Shown piece by piece: positions 1 through 6,870 of a DNA stretch of 8,530 nt (within the stretch, counting starts at the first letter, position 1; every line of letters starts with the position of its first letter). The translations under genes were made by a program, and so were the position numbers. Origin of the DNA: Bacillota bacterium (GTDB taxonomy: Bacteria; Bacillota; Clostridia; Lachnospirales; Anaerotignaceae); contig JAHZDZ010000027.1 of the NCBI GenBank assembly GCA_019422105.1, forward strand, positions 1-8,530. Direction: 5' to 3'. Below the pieces are notes generated by a model, which saw only the letters and a program-made list of their open reading frames with translations, was not told the origin of the DNA and did not search any database.

Positions 1-148
1 GAAAGGAAAAGTTCTGACTATGAATCCCGAAGATAGACGGGACGGTCATAGACCGCTTTTCCCGAAAGGAAAAGTTCTGACTATGAATCCCGAAGATAGA
101 CGGGACGGTCATAGACCGCTTTTCCAGAAAGGAAAAGTTCTGACCATG
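1..148. repeat. 63-bp tandem palindromic repeat (2 full units and a partial third)
   Basis: Units lie at 1-63 and 64-126 and differ only in the last base (C at 63, A at 126). A partial third copy covers 127-148 with one change and then diverges. Each unit can fold into one long imperfect hairpin built from three nested stems. In unit 1 these are GGAAAAG (5-11) with CTTTTCC (56-62), CTATGA (18-23) with TCATAG (46-51), and TCCCG (25-29) with CGGGA (38-42). The window starts exactly at a unit boundary, so more copies may lie upstream. The 63-base length keeps a reading frame open, but the stem symmetry argues for a DNA or RNA element rather than a protein. I do not recognise the family. Confidence 0.9.
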
Positions 149-157
149 CGTTCGGGT

Positions 158-226
158 CTCTCGCGGTTATACAAACCGCTGGCGGTACCAAACCTCTCGC
201 GGTTATGAACCGCTGGCGGTACCAAA
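158..226. repeat. Tandem pair of about 34-bp palindromic repeats
   Basis: Copy A (158-192) and copy B (194-226) share CTCTCGCGGTTAT at the start and the block AACCGCTGGCGGTACCAAA at the end. They differ by a small indel in the centre. Each copy carries the short hairpin GCGGTT...AACCGC, with a loop of only three bases in copy B. The pair lies ten bases after the partial 63-bp unit, so two different palindromic repeat families sit side by side. The function is unknown, and nothing suggests an insertion sequence: there is no transposase and no target duplication visible. Confidence 0.8.
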
Positions 227-311
227 GATAAACCATCCTCGGATCCGGTGAGTCGGTCTGATTTTTCAGATAATATTAAATTAGAAAATAATACTTTGAA
301 AAATAGGGAAA

Positions 312-350
312 AAAAGTCCTGTGTAAAATGCATTTTTACACAGGACTTTT
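312..350 (-). terminator. Strong intrinsic terminator, probably bidirectional
   Basis: A perfect 17-bp stem (312-328 with 334-350) encloses a 5-base loop. Read leftward, the stem is followed by an uninterrupted U-tract (A bases 309-315 on the given strand), which fits termination of the zinc-ribbon gene about 70 bases upstream on that strand. Read rightward, it ends in TTTT and then an AT-rich stretch, so it could also stop transcription coming from the left. Confidence 0.88.
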
Positions 351-419
351 ATATTTTAGAATGATACATATCTTTTTACAGCAGTACCAAAAACACTTTT
401 ATAAAAAGCTGTCGGCTGC

Positions 420-791
420 CTACAGCTTGGTACCGCATTTGGGACAGTATTCAAAGCCGTCGTTTAACTCATAATGGCAGTTGGGACAATATTTTGTCTT
501 TTTTCCAGCAAGGATAGGCGTCAGATCACTTTGGCTGATGATTACTTTATCACCATGCTCGATTGCTCTGCCTGTTTCCTCCCTTAAAGCGTAAAGACTC
601 TGACAGCAGCTAAGCTGTACATAATATTTTTTGCCCCACCGTATAAGAGGGATAAAAAACGCGCTGAAACAGGAATAAACCATATACACGTCAAAACGCC
701 CGAAGCTGCCGCATTCAGGACAAATCTCCGTCTGTATATGGGAAAGCTTACTTTCCTTTTGGCTGATGCCGAATATACCAATAAAGAACAC
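420..791 (-). CDS. Zinc-ribbon domain protein with two metal-binding modules
   Basis: This encodes a predicted 123-residue protein of unknown function. The start chosen is GTG at 789-791, giving FFIGIFGI right after the initiator. GAGGGG lies 7 bases upstream as the ribosome binding site. The longer frame starting at 806 would use that site as codons. The N-terminal half resembles the small bacterial zinc-ribbon family that begins FFIGIFG, has CPECG (Cys24, Cys27), a hydrophobic AFFIPL segment and a K-Y-Y-V strand. The second cysteine pair of this first module is an adjacent Cys62-Cys63 rather than a clear CxxC. The C-terminus (about 100-123) is a canonical zinc ribbon, CPNC (102-105) and CPKCG (116-120). 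No signal peptide is evident. It is divergent from purL and has its own promoter and terminator. Family assignment is from memory of the pattern; the biochemical role is not known to me. Confidence 0.82.
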   Translation of the reverse strand: MFFIGIFGISQKESKLSHIQTEICPECGSFGRFDVYMVYSCFSAFFIPLIRWGKKYYVQLSCCQSLYALREETGRAIEHGDKVIISQSDLTPILAGKKTKYCPNCHYELNDGFEYCPKCGTKL

Positions 792-824
792 AATATCACC
801 CCTCACTCTGTTTTTCTTTTCTCT

Positions 825-853
825 ATTTTAGCAATAGAAGGACAAGGAAGCAA
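825..853 (-). promoter_or_regulatory. Promoter of the zinc-ribbon gene
   Basis: Read on the minus strand, TTGCTT (848-853) is followed by a 17-base spacer and TAAAAT (825-830). A TGC just before the -10 makes it an extended -10 element. Transcription would start near 818, giving a leader of about 27 bases to the GTG start. Confidence 0.6.
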
Positions 854-889
854 TCCCATAATTTTATATGTTTTTTATCGCATAAAGAT

Positions 890-918
890 TTTACATATCA
901 TAATTTACATGATAAAAT
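890..918 (+). promoter_or_regulatory. Promoter of purL
   Basis: TTTACA (890-895), a 17-base spacer and TAAAAT (913-918), with TGA forming an extended -10. The predicted transcript starts near 925, leaving a leader of about 65 bases before the preferred purL start at 990. That leader is too short for a purine riboswitch aptamer plus expression platform, and I saw none. I also see no obvious PurR-box-like repeat. Confidence 0.65.
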
Positions 919-989
919 AGAAAATAATGGTCACCAGGCAGTATAAAGAGGCTTATCAAATTATGAATAGATTGGAAGGGAATAAGTTC

Positions 990-3900
990 ATGGGAATGAT
1001 AAAAAGACTTTTTGTGGAAAAGAAACCCGGATGCAATGTTGAGGCAATGCATTTACTTACGGATATCAGGCAAAATCTTGGGATTGCCAATCTTTCGGGC
1101 GTAAGGATATTAAACAGGTATGATATAGAAGGCATATCGGAAAAGGATTATGAGAGTGCAAAAAATACTATTTTTTCTGAACCTCCCGTTGATTTTGTTT
1201 ATGAGGAGACCGCTCCTTTTGCGGAGGATGAAAGTGTTTTTGCAACGGAGTATTTGCCCGGACAATACGATCAGAGGGCGGATTCCGCCATGCAGTGTAT
1301 CCAGCTTATTTCCCAGGCGGAAAAACCGACAATTGCAGTTGCCAAGGTGTATGCTCTGCAGGGAAATCTCAGCGGCGAGGAAATAGTAAAAATAAAGAAT
1401 TACTGTATTAATCCTGTGGATTCCAGACAGGCGTCCTTGGACAAGCCCGAAAGTCTTGCCATGCGGATGGAATATCCTGAAGACGTGAAAGCATTTGAGG
1501 GTTTTATTGATAAGACAAAAGAGGAAATGATTGCCTTTCACGATGAGTTGGGAACGGCTATGAGTGTGGAAGATCTTTTATTTTGCCAGGATTATTTTAA
1601 GAACGTAGAGAAAAGAAATCCTACTGTGACGGAAATCAGAGTGATAGACACCTATTGGTCTGATCACTGCCGCCATACTACATTCCAGACAAAAATAGAC
1701 AGTATTCAGATAGAGGACGGATATTACAGTGCGCCTATAGAAAACGCCCTTTCCGCATATAAAGAGGAAAGGAAATTTGTATACGGCGACAGGGAAGAGG
1801 CGAGAAATGTCACATTAATGGATATTGCTGTTTTGGGTATGAAAACGCTCAGAAAAAGGGGTGTTCTGGATAACCTTGATGAGTCAGAGGAAATCAACGC
1901 CTGCTCTATTGTGGTACCTGTGGATATCAATGGCCAGAAGGAAGACTGGCTGATAATGTTTAAAAATGAGACACATAACCATCCTACGGAGATAGAACCC
2001 TTTGGCGGTGCGGCTACGTGTCTTGGCGGCGCAATCCGCGACCCGCTTTCCGGCAGGGCCTATGTTTATCAGGCAATGCGTGTAACAGGTGCGGGAGACC
2101 CAACAGTAAATGTCAGTGAAACGCTTTCCGGCAAACTGCCGCAGCGAAAAATTACAACGGAGGCGGCAAGGGGCTACAGCTCCTACGGCAATCAGATAGG
2201 GCTTGCCACTGGGCAGGTTTCAGAGGTTTATGATCCGGACTTTGTGGCAAAGCGCATGGAAATCGGTGCGGTAATTGCGGCTGCGAAAAAAGAAAACGTG
2301 ATACGTGAGGTTCCTCAAAAGGACGATGTCATTATATTGACAGGCGGCAGAACGGGACGTGACGGATGCGGCGGAGCCACAGGATCTTCCAAGGAGCATA
2401 CGCTGGAATCCATAGAAACATGCGGCGCCGAGGTGCAAAAGGGTAATGCGCCTACGGAGAGAAAGCTGCAAAGATTGTTCCGCAACTGTGAGGTTGCTAA
2501 AATGATAAAACGCTGCAACGACTTTGGCGCAGGCGGTGTTTCCGTTGCCATAGGAGAGCTTGCGGATGGCTTGAGAATTAATTTGGATGAGGTTCCAAAA
2601 AAATATGAGGGTTTGGATGGCACCGAATTGGCTATTTCCGAATCCCAGGAGAGAATGGCAGTCGTAATCGCAAAGGAAAACGTGGATAGATTTATACAGT
2701 TTGCCAGAGAAGAAAATCTTGAAGCCACTCCAGTTGCGGTTGTGACGGATGACAGAAGGCTACAAATGCAGTGGAGGGGAAAAAATATCGTCGATATTTC
2801 CAGAGATTTCCTCGACACCAACGGCGCGGTGCAAAGAACAGACGTAACGGTCAAGATGCCTGTGAAGGGCGGTTTTTTTGACGAGCCCTGCATAGACGGG
2901 AAAACAATAGAGGAGGATTTAAAGGAAGCGTGGCTTTCTAATTTAGGCAGACTCAATGTCGCCAGCCAAAAAGGGTTAGTCGAGCGCTTTGATGCAACCA
3001 TTGGCGCCGGAACTGTTTTAATGCCCTACGGCGGCAAAAACCAACTGACCCAGCCGGAGGCTATGGCCGCTAAGGTTCCGCTGCTGGAGGGAGAAACGAC
3101 TACCGCTACATTAATGAGCTATGGATATAACGCACAGCTCTCCAAATGGAGTCCTTTCCACGGAGCTGTTTATGCTGTGGTTGAATCTCTGGCGAAGATA
3201 GTTGCGGCCGGCGGAGACTACAGAAAAATCAGGCTTACTTTTCAGGAATACTTTGAGAAGCTTGGCGAGGATCCAGCGAAATGGGGCAAGCCCTTTGCGG
3301 CTTTGATTGGCGCCTTTCAGGTACAGATGGAAATGGGTGTTGCGGCTATCGGCGGCAAGGACTCCATGAGCGGCACCTTTATGGACAGGAATGTTCCTCC
3401 AACTCTGGTATCCTTTGCGGTTGATGCTGCCGACGTATCAGATATTATATCCCCTGAATTTAAGGAAGCCGGCAACACAGTTGTCTATCTGCCAGTAAAA
3501 CGTGACAAATACGATATTCCTGATTTTGATTATTTAAAGAGGATGTTTGATTTTATTCACGGCTATATCAAAAAAGGTATCTGTATTTCTGCCCACACTG
3601 TGAGAAGCGGCGGAATTGCGGAGGCTGTCACAAAAATGGCTTTCGGTAATGGCATAGGCCTGAAGGTAAATTCTGATATTGAACCTTCTGCTTTCTTTAA
3701 ACCGGATTACGGTTCCTTTGTCATCGAAATGGCAGACGCGAAAGTGATTGATTTTAATGGTTTAGACGCCTGGATTTTGGGAGAAACTACAAAGGAAGAG
3801 GCCATTTTTATACATGATGTGGAAATTCCCTTGTCGGAAGCACTGGAAAGGTGGCAGGCGCCTCTTGAAAACGTATTCCCAACCAGGGTAGAAAAGTCCG

Positions 3901-4766
3901 AAAGGGATAAGCTTGAAATAAAGCCTTATTTTGAGCGAGAAAAGGCACACAGGGGAAGTTCTGTCGTACGCCCGAATGTTTTCATCCCCGTATTCCCAGG
4001 TACCAACTGTGAATATGATTCCAGAAGGGCCTTTGAAAAGGCGGGCGCATCGGTAGAGACTTTGGTAATCGCCAATATGGATGTGCAGTCTTTGGATGCA
4101 TCCATCAGGAAAATGGAAAAAGCAATCCGCCAGTCACAGATCATTATGCTTCCGGGAGGCTTCAGTGCAGGGGATGAGCCGGACGGCTCCGGCAAATTTA
4201 TTGCGGCGGTATTCAGAAATCCGATTGTGAGGGAGGCGGTTATGGATTTGCTCCATAACAGGGACGGCCTTATGCTGGGTATCTGCAACGGTTTCCAGGC
4301 GCTGGTTAAGCTTGGACTGCTTCCTTACGGCACTATCGGTGATATAGATGAAAACAGCCCAACCCTGACATACAACGAGATTGGAAGACATGTTTCCTGC
4401 TTTGTAAACACAAAAATAGTATCCAACAAATCCCCATGGCTTTGGGAAGTGGAGCCGGGCGATATTCATACTGTTCCGGTATCTCATGGCGAGGGACGGT
4501 TTATTGCGCCTCAGGAGATTTTGGACAGGCTGATTGAAAACGGACAGGTGGCGACACAGTATGTAGATCCATCTGGCAATCCAACCTACGATAACAGATA
4601 TAATCCAAACGGCTCTATGATGTCCATTGAAGGCATTACAAGTCCTGACGGCAGGATACTTGGCAAGATGGCCCATTCTGAGCGTATTGGCAGAGGCTTA
4701 TATAAAAACATAGAGGGAAATAAAGACCAGAAGATTTTTGAATCCGGCGTAAATTATTTCAAATAA
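990..4766 (+). CDS. purL: Phosphoribosylformylglycinamidine synthase, fused single-chain form
   Basis: This cytoplasmic enzyme converts FGAR, glutamine and ATP to FGAM in the fourth step of de novo purine synthesis. The chain is about 1258 residues, as in the single-chain form of Clostridia and Proteobacteria (E. coli about 1295), not the split PurS/PurL/PurQ of Bacillus. Order: PurS-like N-domain; linker with DTYWSDHCRHTTF (220-232); first synthase half with HNHPTEIEPFGG (from 329) and DFGAGGVS (from 511); second half with GGKDSMSG (788-795) and SAHTVRSGG (from 867); C-terminal glutamine amidotransferase from about 1000 with PGTNCEYD (1003-1010). The likely triad is Cys1099 in GICNGFQ with His1229 and Glu1231 in AHSER, by analogy with E. 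coli. The start at 990 follows GGAAGGG by 9 bases and gives the family-like KRLFVEKKPG. An in-frame ATG at 927 would sit at the predicted transcript start without a ribosome site. ATG at 996 is an alternative. No interruption is seen. Confidence 0.97.
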   Translation: MGMIKRLFVEKKPGCNVEAMHLLTDIRQNLGIANLSGVRILNRYDIEGISEKDYESAKNTIFSEPPVDFVYEETAPFAEDESVFATEYLPGQYDQRADSAMQCIQLISQAEKPTIAVAKVYALQGNLSGEEIVKIKNYCINPVDSRQASLDKPESLAMRMEYPEDVKAFEGFIDKTKEEMIAFHDELGTAMSVEDLLFCQDYFKNVEKRNPTVTEIRVIDTYWSDHCRHTTFQTKIDSIQIEDGYYSAPIENALSAYKEERKFVYGDREEARNVTLMDIAVLGMKTLRKRGVLDNLDESEEINACSIVVPVDINGQKEDWLIMFKNETHNHPTEIEPFGGAATCLGGAIRDPLSGRAYVYQAMRVTGAGDPTVNVSETLSGKLPQRKITTEAARGYSSYGNQIGLATGQVSEVYDPDFVAKRMEIGAVIAAAKKENVIREVPQKDDVIILTGGRTGRDGCGGATGSSKEHTLESIETCGAEVQKGNAPTERKLQRLFRNCEVAKMIKRCNDFGAGGVSVAIGELADGLRINLDEVPKKYEGLDGTELAISESQERMAVVIAKENVDRFIQFAREENLEATPVAVVTDDRRLQMQWRGKNIVDISRDFLDTNGAVQRTDVTVKMPVKGGFFDEPCIDGKTIEEDLKEAWLSNLGRLNVASQKGLVERFDATIGAGTVLMPYGGKNQLTQPEAMAAKVPLLEGETTTATLMSYGYNAQLSKWSPFHGAVYAVVESLAKIVAAGGDYRKIRLTFQEYFEKLGEDPAKWGKPFAALIGAFQVQMEMGVAAIGGKDSMSGTFMDRNVPPTLVSFAVDAADVSDIISPEFKEAGNTVVYLPVKRDKYDIPDFDYLKRMFDFIHGYIKKGICISAHTVRSGGIAEAVTKMAFGNGIGLKVNSDIEPSAFFKPDYGSFVIEMADAKVIDFNGLDAWILGETTKEEAIFIHDVEIPLSEALERWQAPLENVFPTRVEKSERDKLEIKPYFEREKAHRGSSVVRPNVFIPVFPGTNCEYDSRRAFEKAGASVETLVIANMDVQSLDASIRKMEKAIRQSQIIMLPGGFSAGDEPDGSGKFIAAVFRNPIVREAVMDLLHNRDGLMLGICNGFQALVKLGLLPYGTIGDIDENSPTLTYNEIGRHVSCFVNTKIVSNKSPWLWEVEPGDIHTVPVSHGEGRFIAPQEILDRLIENGQVATQYVDPSGNPTYDNRYNPNGSMMSIEGITSPDGRILGKMAHSERIGRGLYKNIEGNKDQKIFESGVNYFK

Positions 4767-4781
4767 ATCGGAGGTGTTCAC

Positions 4782-4880
4782 ATGAAAATAACAAATTTGG
4801 TATTGAGTGCTGTTTCTCTTGCGGTGTCAGCTGCACTGCTGGCCGTTTCTATTATTCATTTAATCAGACAGGATTACTGA
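4782..4880 (+). CDS. 32-residue single-span membrane peptide downstream of purL
   Basis: A short ORF begins 15 bases after the purL stop, behind GGAGGTG (4770-4776) with a 5-base spacer to ATG, which is among the best ribosome sites in the window. The peptide starts MKITN, has one hydrophobic segment at about residues 6-28 and ends in the polar tail RQDY. The segment is rich in Ala, Ser, Val and Leu, with LAVS repeated at 13-16 and 20-23 and serines at 9, 16 and 23. This heptad spacing would put small residues on one helix face, as seen in helices that pack together. It would lie in the purL transcript, before the terminator at 4939-4975. I do not recognise the family. It could be a small regulatory membrane protein, a peptide toxin or a translated but neutral ORF. 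No antisense RNA gene is evident opposite it. Confidence 0.65.
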   Translation: MKITNLVLSAVSLAVSAALLAVSIIHLIRQDY

Positions 4881-4934
4881 TGAAAATCCGGTGATAAACG
4901 ATTGACTGCTATTTAGAGGGTATAGTAAAACCTG

Positions 4935-4979
4935 AAAGCGGCGGTAAAGCCAATAAATATAAGGCTTTACCGCCGTTTT
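4935..4979 (+). terminator. Intrinsic terminator of the purL transcript
   Basis: A perfect 13-bp GC-rich stem, CGGCGGTAAAGCC (4939-4951) with 4963-4975, encloses an 11-base AT loop and is followed by TTTTCTT. The stem can be extended outward by a G-U and A-U pairs. It lies 58 bases after the small-peptide stop, so purL and the peptide share one end. Confidence 0.9.
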
Positions 4980-4980
4980 C

Positions 4981-5363
4981 TTGCGTTTAGAACTATGCTG
5001 TATAAATAATTCGACCGCAATTTGGAGCAACCTCCGAAAATAATTAGGATACAGGAGTTATTTTTCATTGTGAAATTGCATAAGAATAAGAGGTTCTGCA
5101 AATACTACATACAGTATGTTTTTGAAATAACAACGTGCTCCGTTGCAGTAAAGGGTTTATCGAATTGTATCGTATTGAATACTTGAAGGCCATGCTTGGA
5201 AACAGAATTTTTATTTTATGGTATATTTACGAGTACAATCCTGCCGGTGGTTTGTTAAAATCGTATACTTTTAAAAAAATTTTTATTTATTTTAACCAAT
5301 AAAGAATAGTAAAATCCCTTTTCCTGTCTGAAATTTTATTAGAAATAATTAACAGAAAATGGA
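4981..5363. other. Gene-free AT-rich spacer upstream of gapA
   Basis: I see no supportable gene here. There is a 13-bp dyad, ACATACAGTATGT (5107-5119), which could be an operator or chance. The stretch from about 5260 to 5360 has many A and T tracts, including a run of A followed by a run of T near 5274-5284. It lies directly upstream of the gapA promoter and could act as an UP-like or bent element; that is inference. Confidence 0.5.
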
Positions 5364-5391
5364 TGTACAATCGTTTTTATTGTGTTATAAT
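5364..5391 (+). promoter_or_regulatory. Promoter of gapA
   Basis: TGTACA (5364-5369), a 16-base spacer and a consensus TATAAT (5386-5391) preceded by TGT, so the -10 is of the extended type and can compensate for the weak -35. The transcript would start near 5398 and have a leader of about 60 bases. AGGAGG (5443-5448) lies 9 bases before the gapA ATG. Confidence 0.75.
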
Positions 5392-5457
5392 GTAGTAGAA
5401 AAATAAACAAAGTTATAAAGTCATTTCAAATTAAATTATATTAGGAGGAATGAACAA

Positions 5458-6465
5458 ATGGTAAAAGTAGGTATCAATGGTTTTGGACGTATCGGAAGGC
5501 TGGTATTCCGTGCCTCTCTGGATAAAGAGGGCGTAGAGGTAGTAGCTGTCAACGACCCATTTATTGACCTTGACTATATGGTATATATGCTGAAATATGA
5601 TTCTGTACATGGACGCTTTAAAGGCGAGGTCTGTGTAAAGGGCGACAAGCTGATGGTAAACGGCAGGGAAGTCACTGTTTTCAGCGAGATGGATCCTAAA
5701 AATATTCAGTGGGCAAGCGCAGGTGCTGAATATATTGTAGAATCTACAGGTGTATTTACAACAACGGAAAAGGCTTCCGCTCATTTTAGCGGCGGTGCGA
5801 AAAAGGTTGTCATTTCTGCTCCATCCGCAGATGCTCCAATGTTTGTTATGGGTGTAAATAATGATAAATATACCTCTGATATGAAGGTTGTTTCAAATGC
5901 CAGCTGTACAACGAACTGCCTTGCGCCTCTCTCAAAGGTTATCAATGATAAATTTGGTATTGTAGAGGGATTGATGACAACAGTTCACTCTACAACTGCA
6001 ACACAAAAGACGGTTGACGGACCATCCAAAAAGGATTGGAGAGGCGGCCGTGCAGCAGCAGCAAATATTATTCCTTCCTCAACGGGCGCTGCCAAGGCTG
6101 TAGGAAAGGTAATTCCTGAATTAAACGGCAAGCTGACAGGTATGTCCTTCCGCGTGCCTACTATTGATGTATCCGTTGTTGACCTTACATGCAGGCTGGA
6201 AAAGAAAGCTACCTATGATGAGATTAAAGCGGCAATGAAGGAAGCAGCAGAAGGACCGCTTAAAGGTATTCTTGATTATACTGAGGATGACGTTGTATCC
6301 TCTGACTTTATTGGAGATGCTCATACCTCTATCTTTGACGCAAAAGCAGGTATTTCTTTAAACGAAAACTTTGTGAAACTTGTCTCCTGGTATGACAATG
6401 AGTGGGGCTACAGCAATAAGGTTGTTGATTTAATTCAGCACATGGCAAAGGTTGACGCTCAGTAA
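5458..6465 (+). CDS. gapA: Glyceraldehyde-3-phosphate dehydrogenase, type I, NAD-dependent
   Basis: This cytoplasmic glycolytic enzyme oxidises glyceraldehyde 3-phosphate to 1,3-bisphosphoglycerate with NAD+ and phosphate. The 335 residues match the usual family length and are complete. The Rossmann motif GINGFGRIGR is at 5-14. Asp33 in VND occupies the position that favours NAD+ over NADP+. The active site is SNASCTTNC with catalytic Cys150, and His177 in TTVHSTTATQ. WRGGRAAAANIIPSSTGAAK and the C-terminal SWYDNEWGYSNKV are intact. Many stretches closely match E. coli GapA from memory, such as MLKYDSVHGRF, so it appears to belong to that well-conserved branch. The start is set by AGGAGG 9 bases upstream. 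The gene has its own promoter and terminator and no pgk or tpi neighbour, so it is probably monocistronic and highly expressed. Confidence 0.98.
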   Translation: MVKVGINGFGRIGRLVFRASLDKEGVEVVAVNDPFIDLDYMVYMLKYDSVHGRFKGEVCVKGDKLMVNGREVTVFSEMDPKNIQWASAGAEYIVESTGVFTTTEKASAHFSGGAKKVVISAPSADAPMFVMGVNNDKYTSDMKVVSNASCTTNCLAPLSKVINDKFGIVEGLMTTVHSTTATQKTVDGPSKKDWRGGRAAAANIIPSSTGAAKAVGKVIPELNGKLTGMSFRVPTIDVSVVDLTCRLEKKATYDEIKAAMKEAAEGPLKGILDYTEDDVVSSDFIGDAHTSIFDAKAGISLNENFVKLVSWYDNEWGYSNKVVDLIQHMAKVDAQ

Positions 6466-6476
6466 ACGAAATTCTA

Positions 6477-6515
6477 AAAGCGGTATGCCCATAAGGGCAT
6501 ACCGCTTTATTTTTG
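6477..6515 (+). terminator. Intrinsic terminator of gapA
   Basis: A perfect 14-bp stem, AAAGCGGTATGCCC (6477-6490) with 6495-6508, has a 4-base loop ATAA and is followed by ATTTTTG. It begins 11 bases after the gapA stop codon. Confidence 0.93.
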
Positions 6516-6613
6516 TAAAAGAACAGATGAAAGTGATGGAAAATCTGCCCCCAAAAAATATCACATGGGGGATTATAAGAACGGGTGGTAAACAATAAAA
6601 GCTTTCTATGTAA

Positions 6614-6672
6614 GGCGGCTTGACTTAAGAAGGCAAAATGTGAGCTGTAATTGTAGTCTTAAGGAGGACGCC
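6614..6672. other. Candidate structured element, unassigned
   Basis: GGCG (6614-6617) can pair with CGCC (6669-6672), CTT (6619-6621) with AGG (6665-6667, one G-U), and CTTAAG (6624-6629) with CTTAAG (6658-6663). This forms an extended arm with small bulges around an interior of about 28 bases. No promoter is clear on either strand and I do not match it to a known riboswitch or small RNA. It may be chance. Confidence 0.25.
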
Positions 6673-6710
6673 GAGGTTGTGTGGCATAAGGAAAGCAATA
6701 GGATTCCAAT

Positions 6711-6748
6711 AAGCAAAGAAAGCTTGATTAATCAAGCTTTCTTTGCTT
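6711..6748 (-). terminator. Perfect 38-bp palindrome, probable terminator of the FAH-family gene
   Basis: Two 19-base arms are exact reverse complements with no spacer; the centre is TTAA. As RNA from the minus strand it would form a long hairpin about 120 bases after the hydrolase stop, with a U-rich 3' arm. The sequence beyond it is not strongly U-rich on either strand, so termination is plausible rather than certain. Confidence 0.6.
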
Positions 6749-6870
6749 CAAATTATTCTTATGGCACCTACCATTACAGAGCTTTGTTTTCAGGTTTTAC
6801 AGAAAAAAGATTTTTTGATATTTCTTTGATAATTTATATTGCTGGAAATAAAAATGAAAACTATAAAGAA

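Larger units (their letters stand above)
6516..6870. other. Gene-free convergent spacer between gapA and the FAH-family gene
   Basis: No gene is supported. A plus-strand frame open from 6640 runs into and across the minus-strand hydrolase gene, and its composition there is that of a shadow frame. The spacer holds a CCCCCA...TGGGGG inverted repeat near 6550-6575, a candidate paired region at 6614-6672 and the perfect palindrome at 6711-6748. Confidence 0.5.

Noticed and set aside
20..208. 62-codon plus-strand frame across the left repeats
   Set aside because: It consists of palindromic repeat units, has no convincing ribosome site at its first ATG, and the base symmetry explains the sequence better than coding. 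A tail of an upstream gene cannot be fully excluded.
1..226. CRISPR array
   Set aside because: Units are directly contiguous with no variable spacers, and there are no cas genes.
927..989. Upstream in-frame ATG of purL at 927
   Set aside because: It lies about two bases after the predicted transcription start with no ribosome site, and the added 21 residues are not typical of PurL; 990 has a ribosome site and a family-like N-terminus.
2315..3001. 228-codon minus-strand frame inside purL
   Set aside because: Shadow of purL: the Ser- and Pro-rich composition is typical of the antisense frame of a conserved gene.
4901..4925. TTGACT followed by TATAGT after the small peptide
   Set aside because: The spacer is only about 13 bases, too short for a sigma-A promoter, and the terminator follows at once.
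5070..5186. 38-codon GTG frame (VKLHKNKRF...) in the gapA upstream spacer
   Set aside because: AGGAG lies 12-13 bases upstream, too far to be convincing, with no promoter and no recognisable product.
5450..5464. ATG one base after the gapA ribosome site opening a 4-codon frame
   Set aside because: The spacing to AGGAGG is too short for initiation; the gapA ATG at 5458 is at normal distance.
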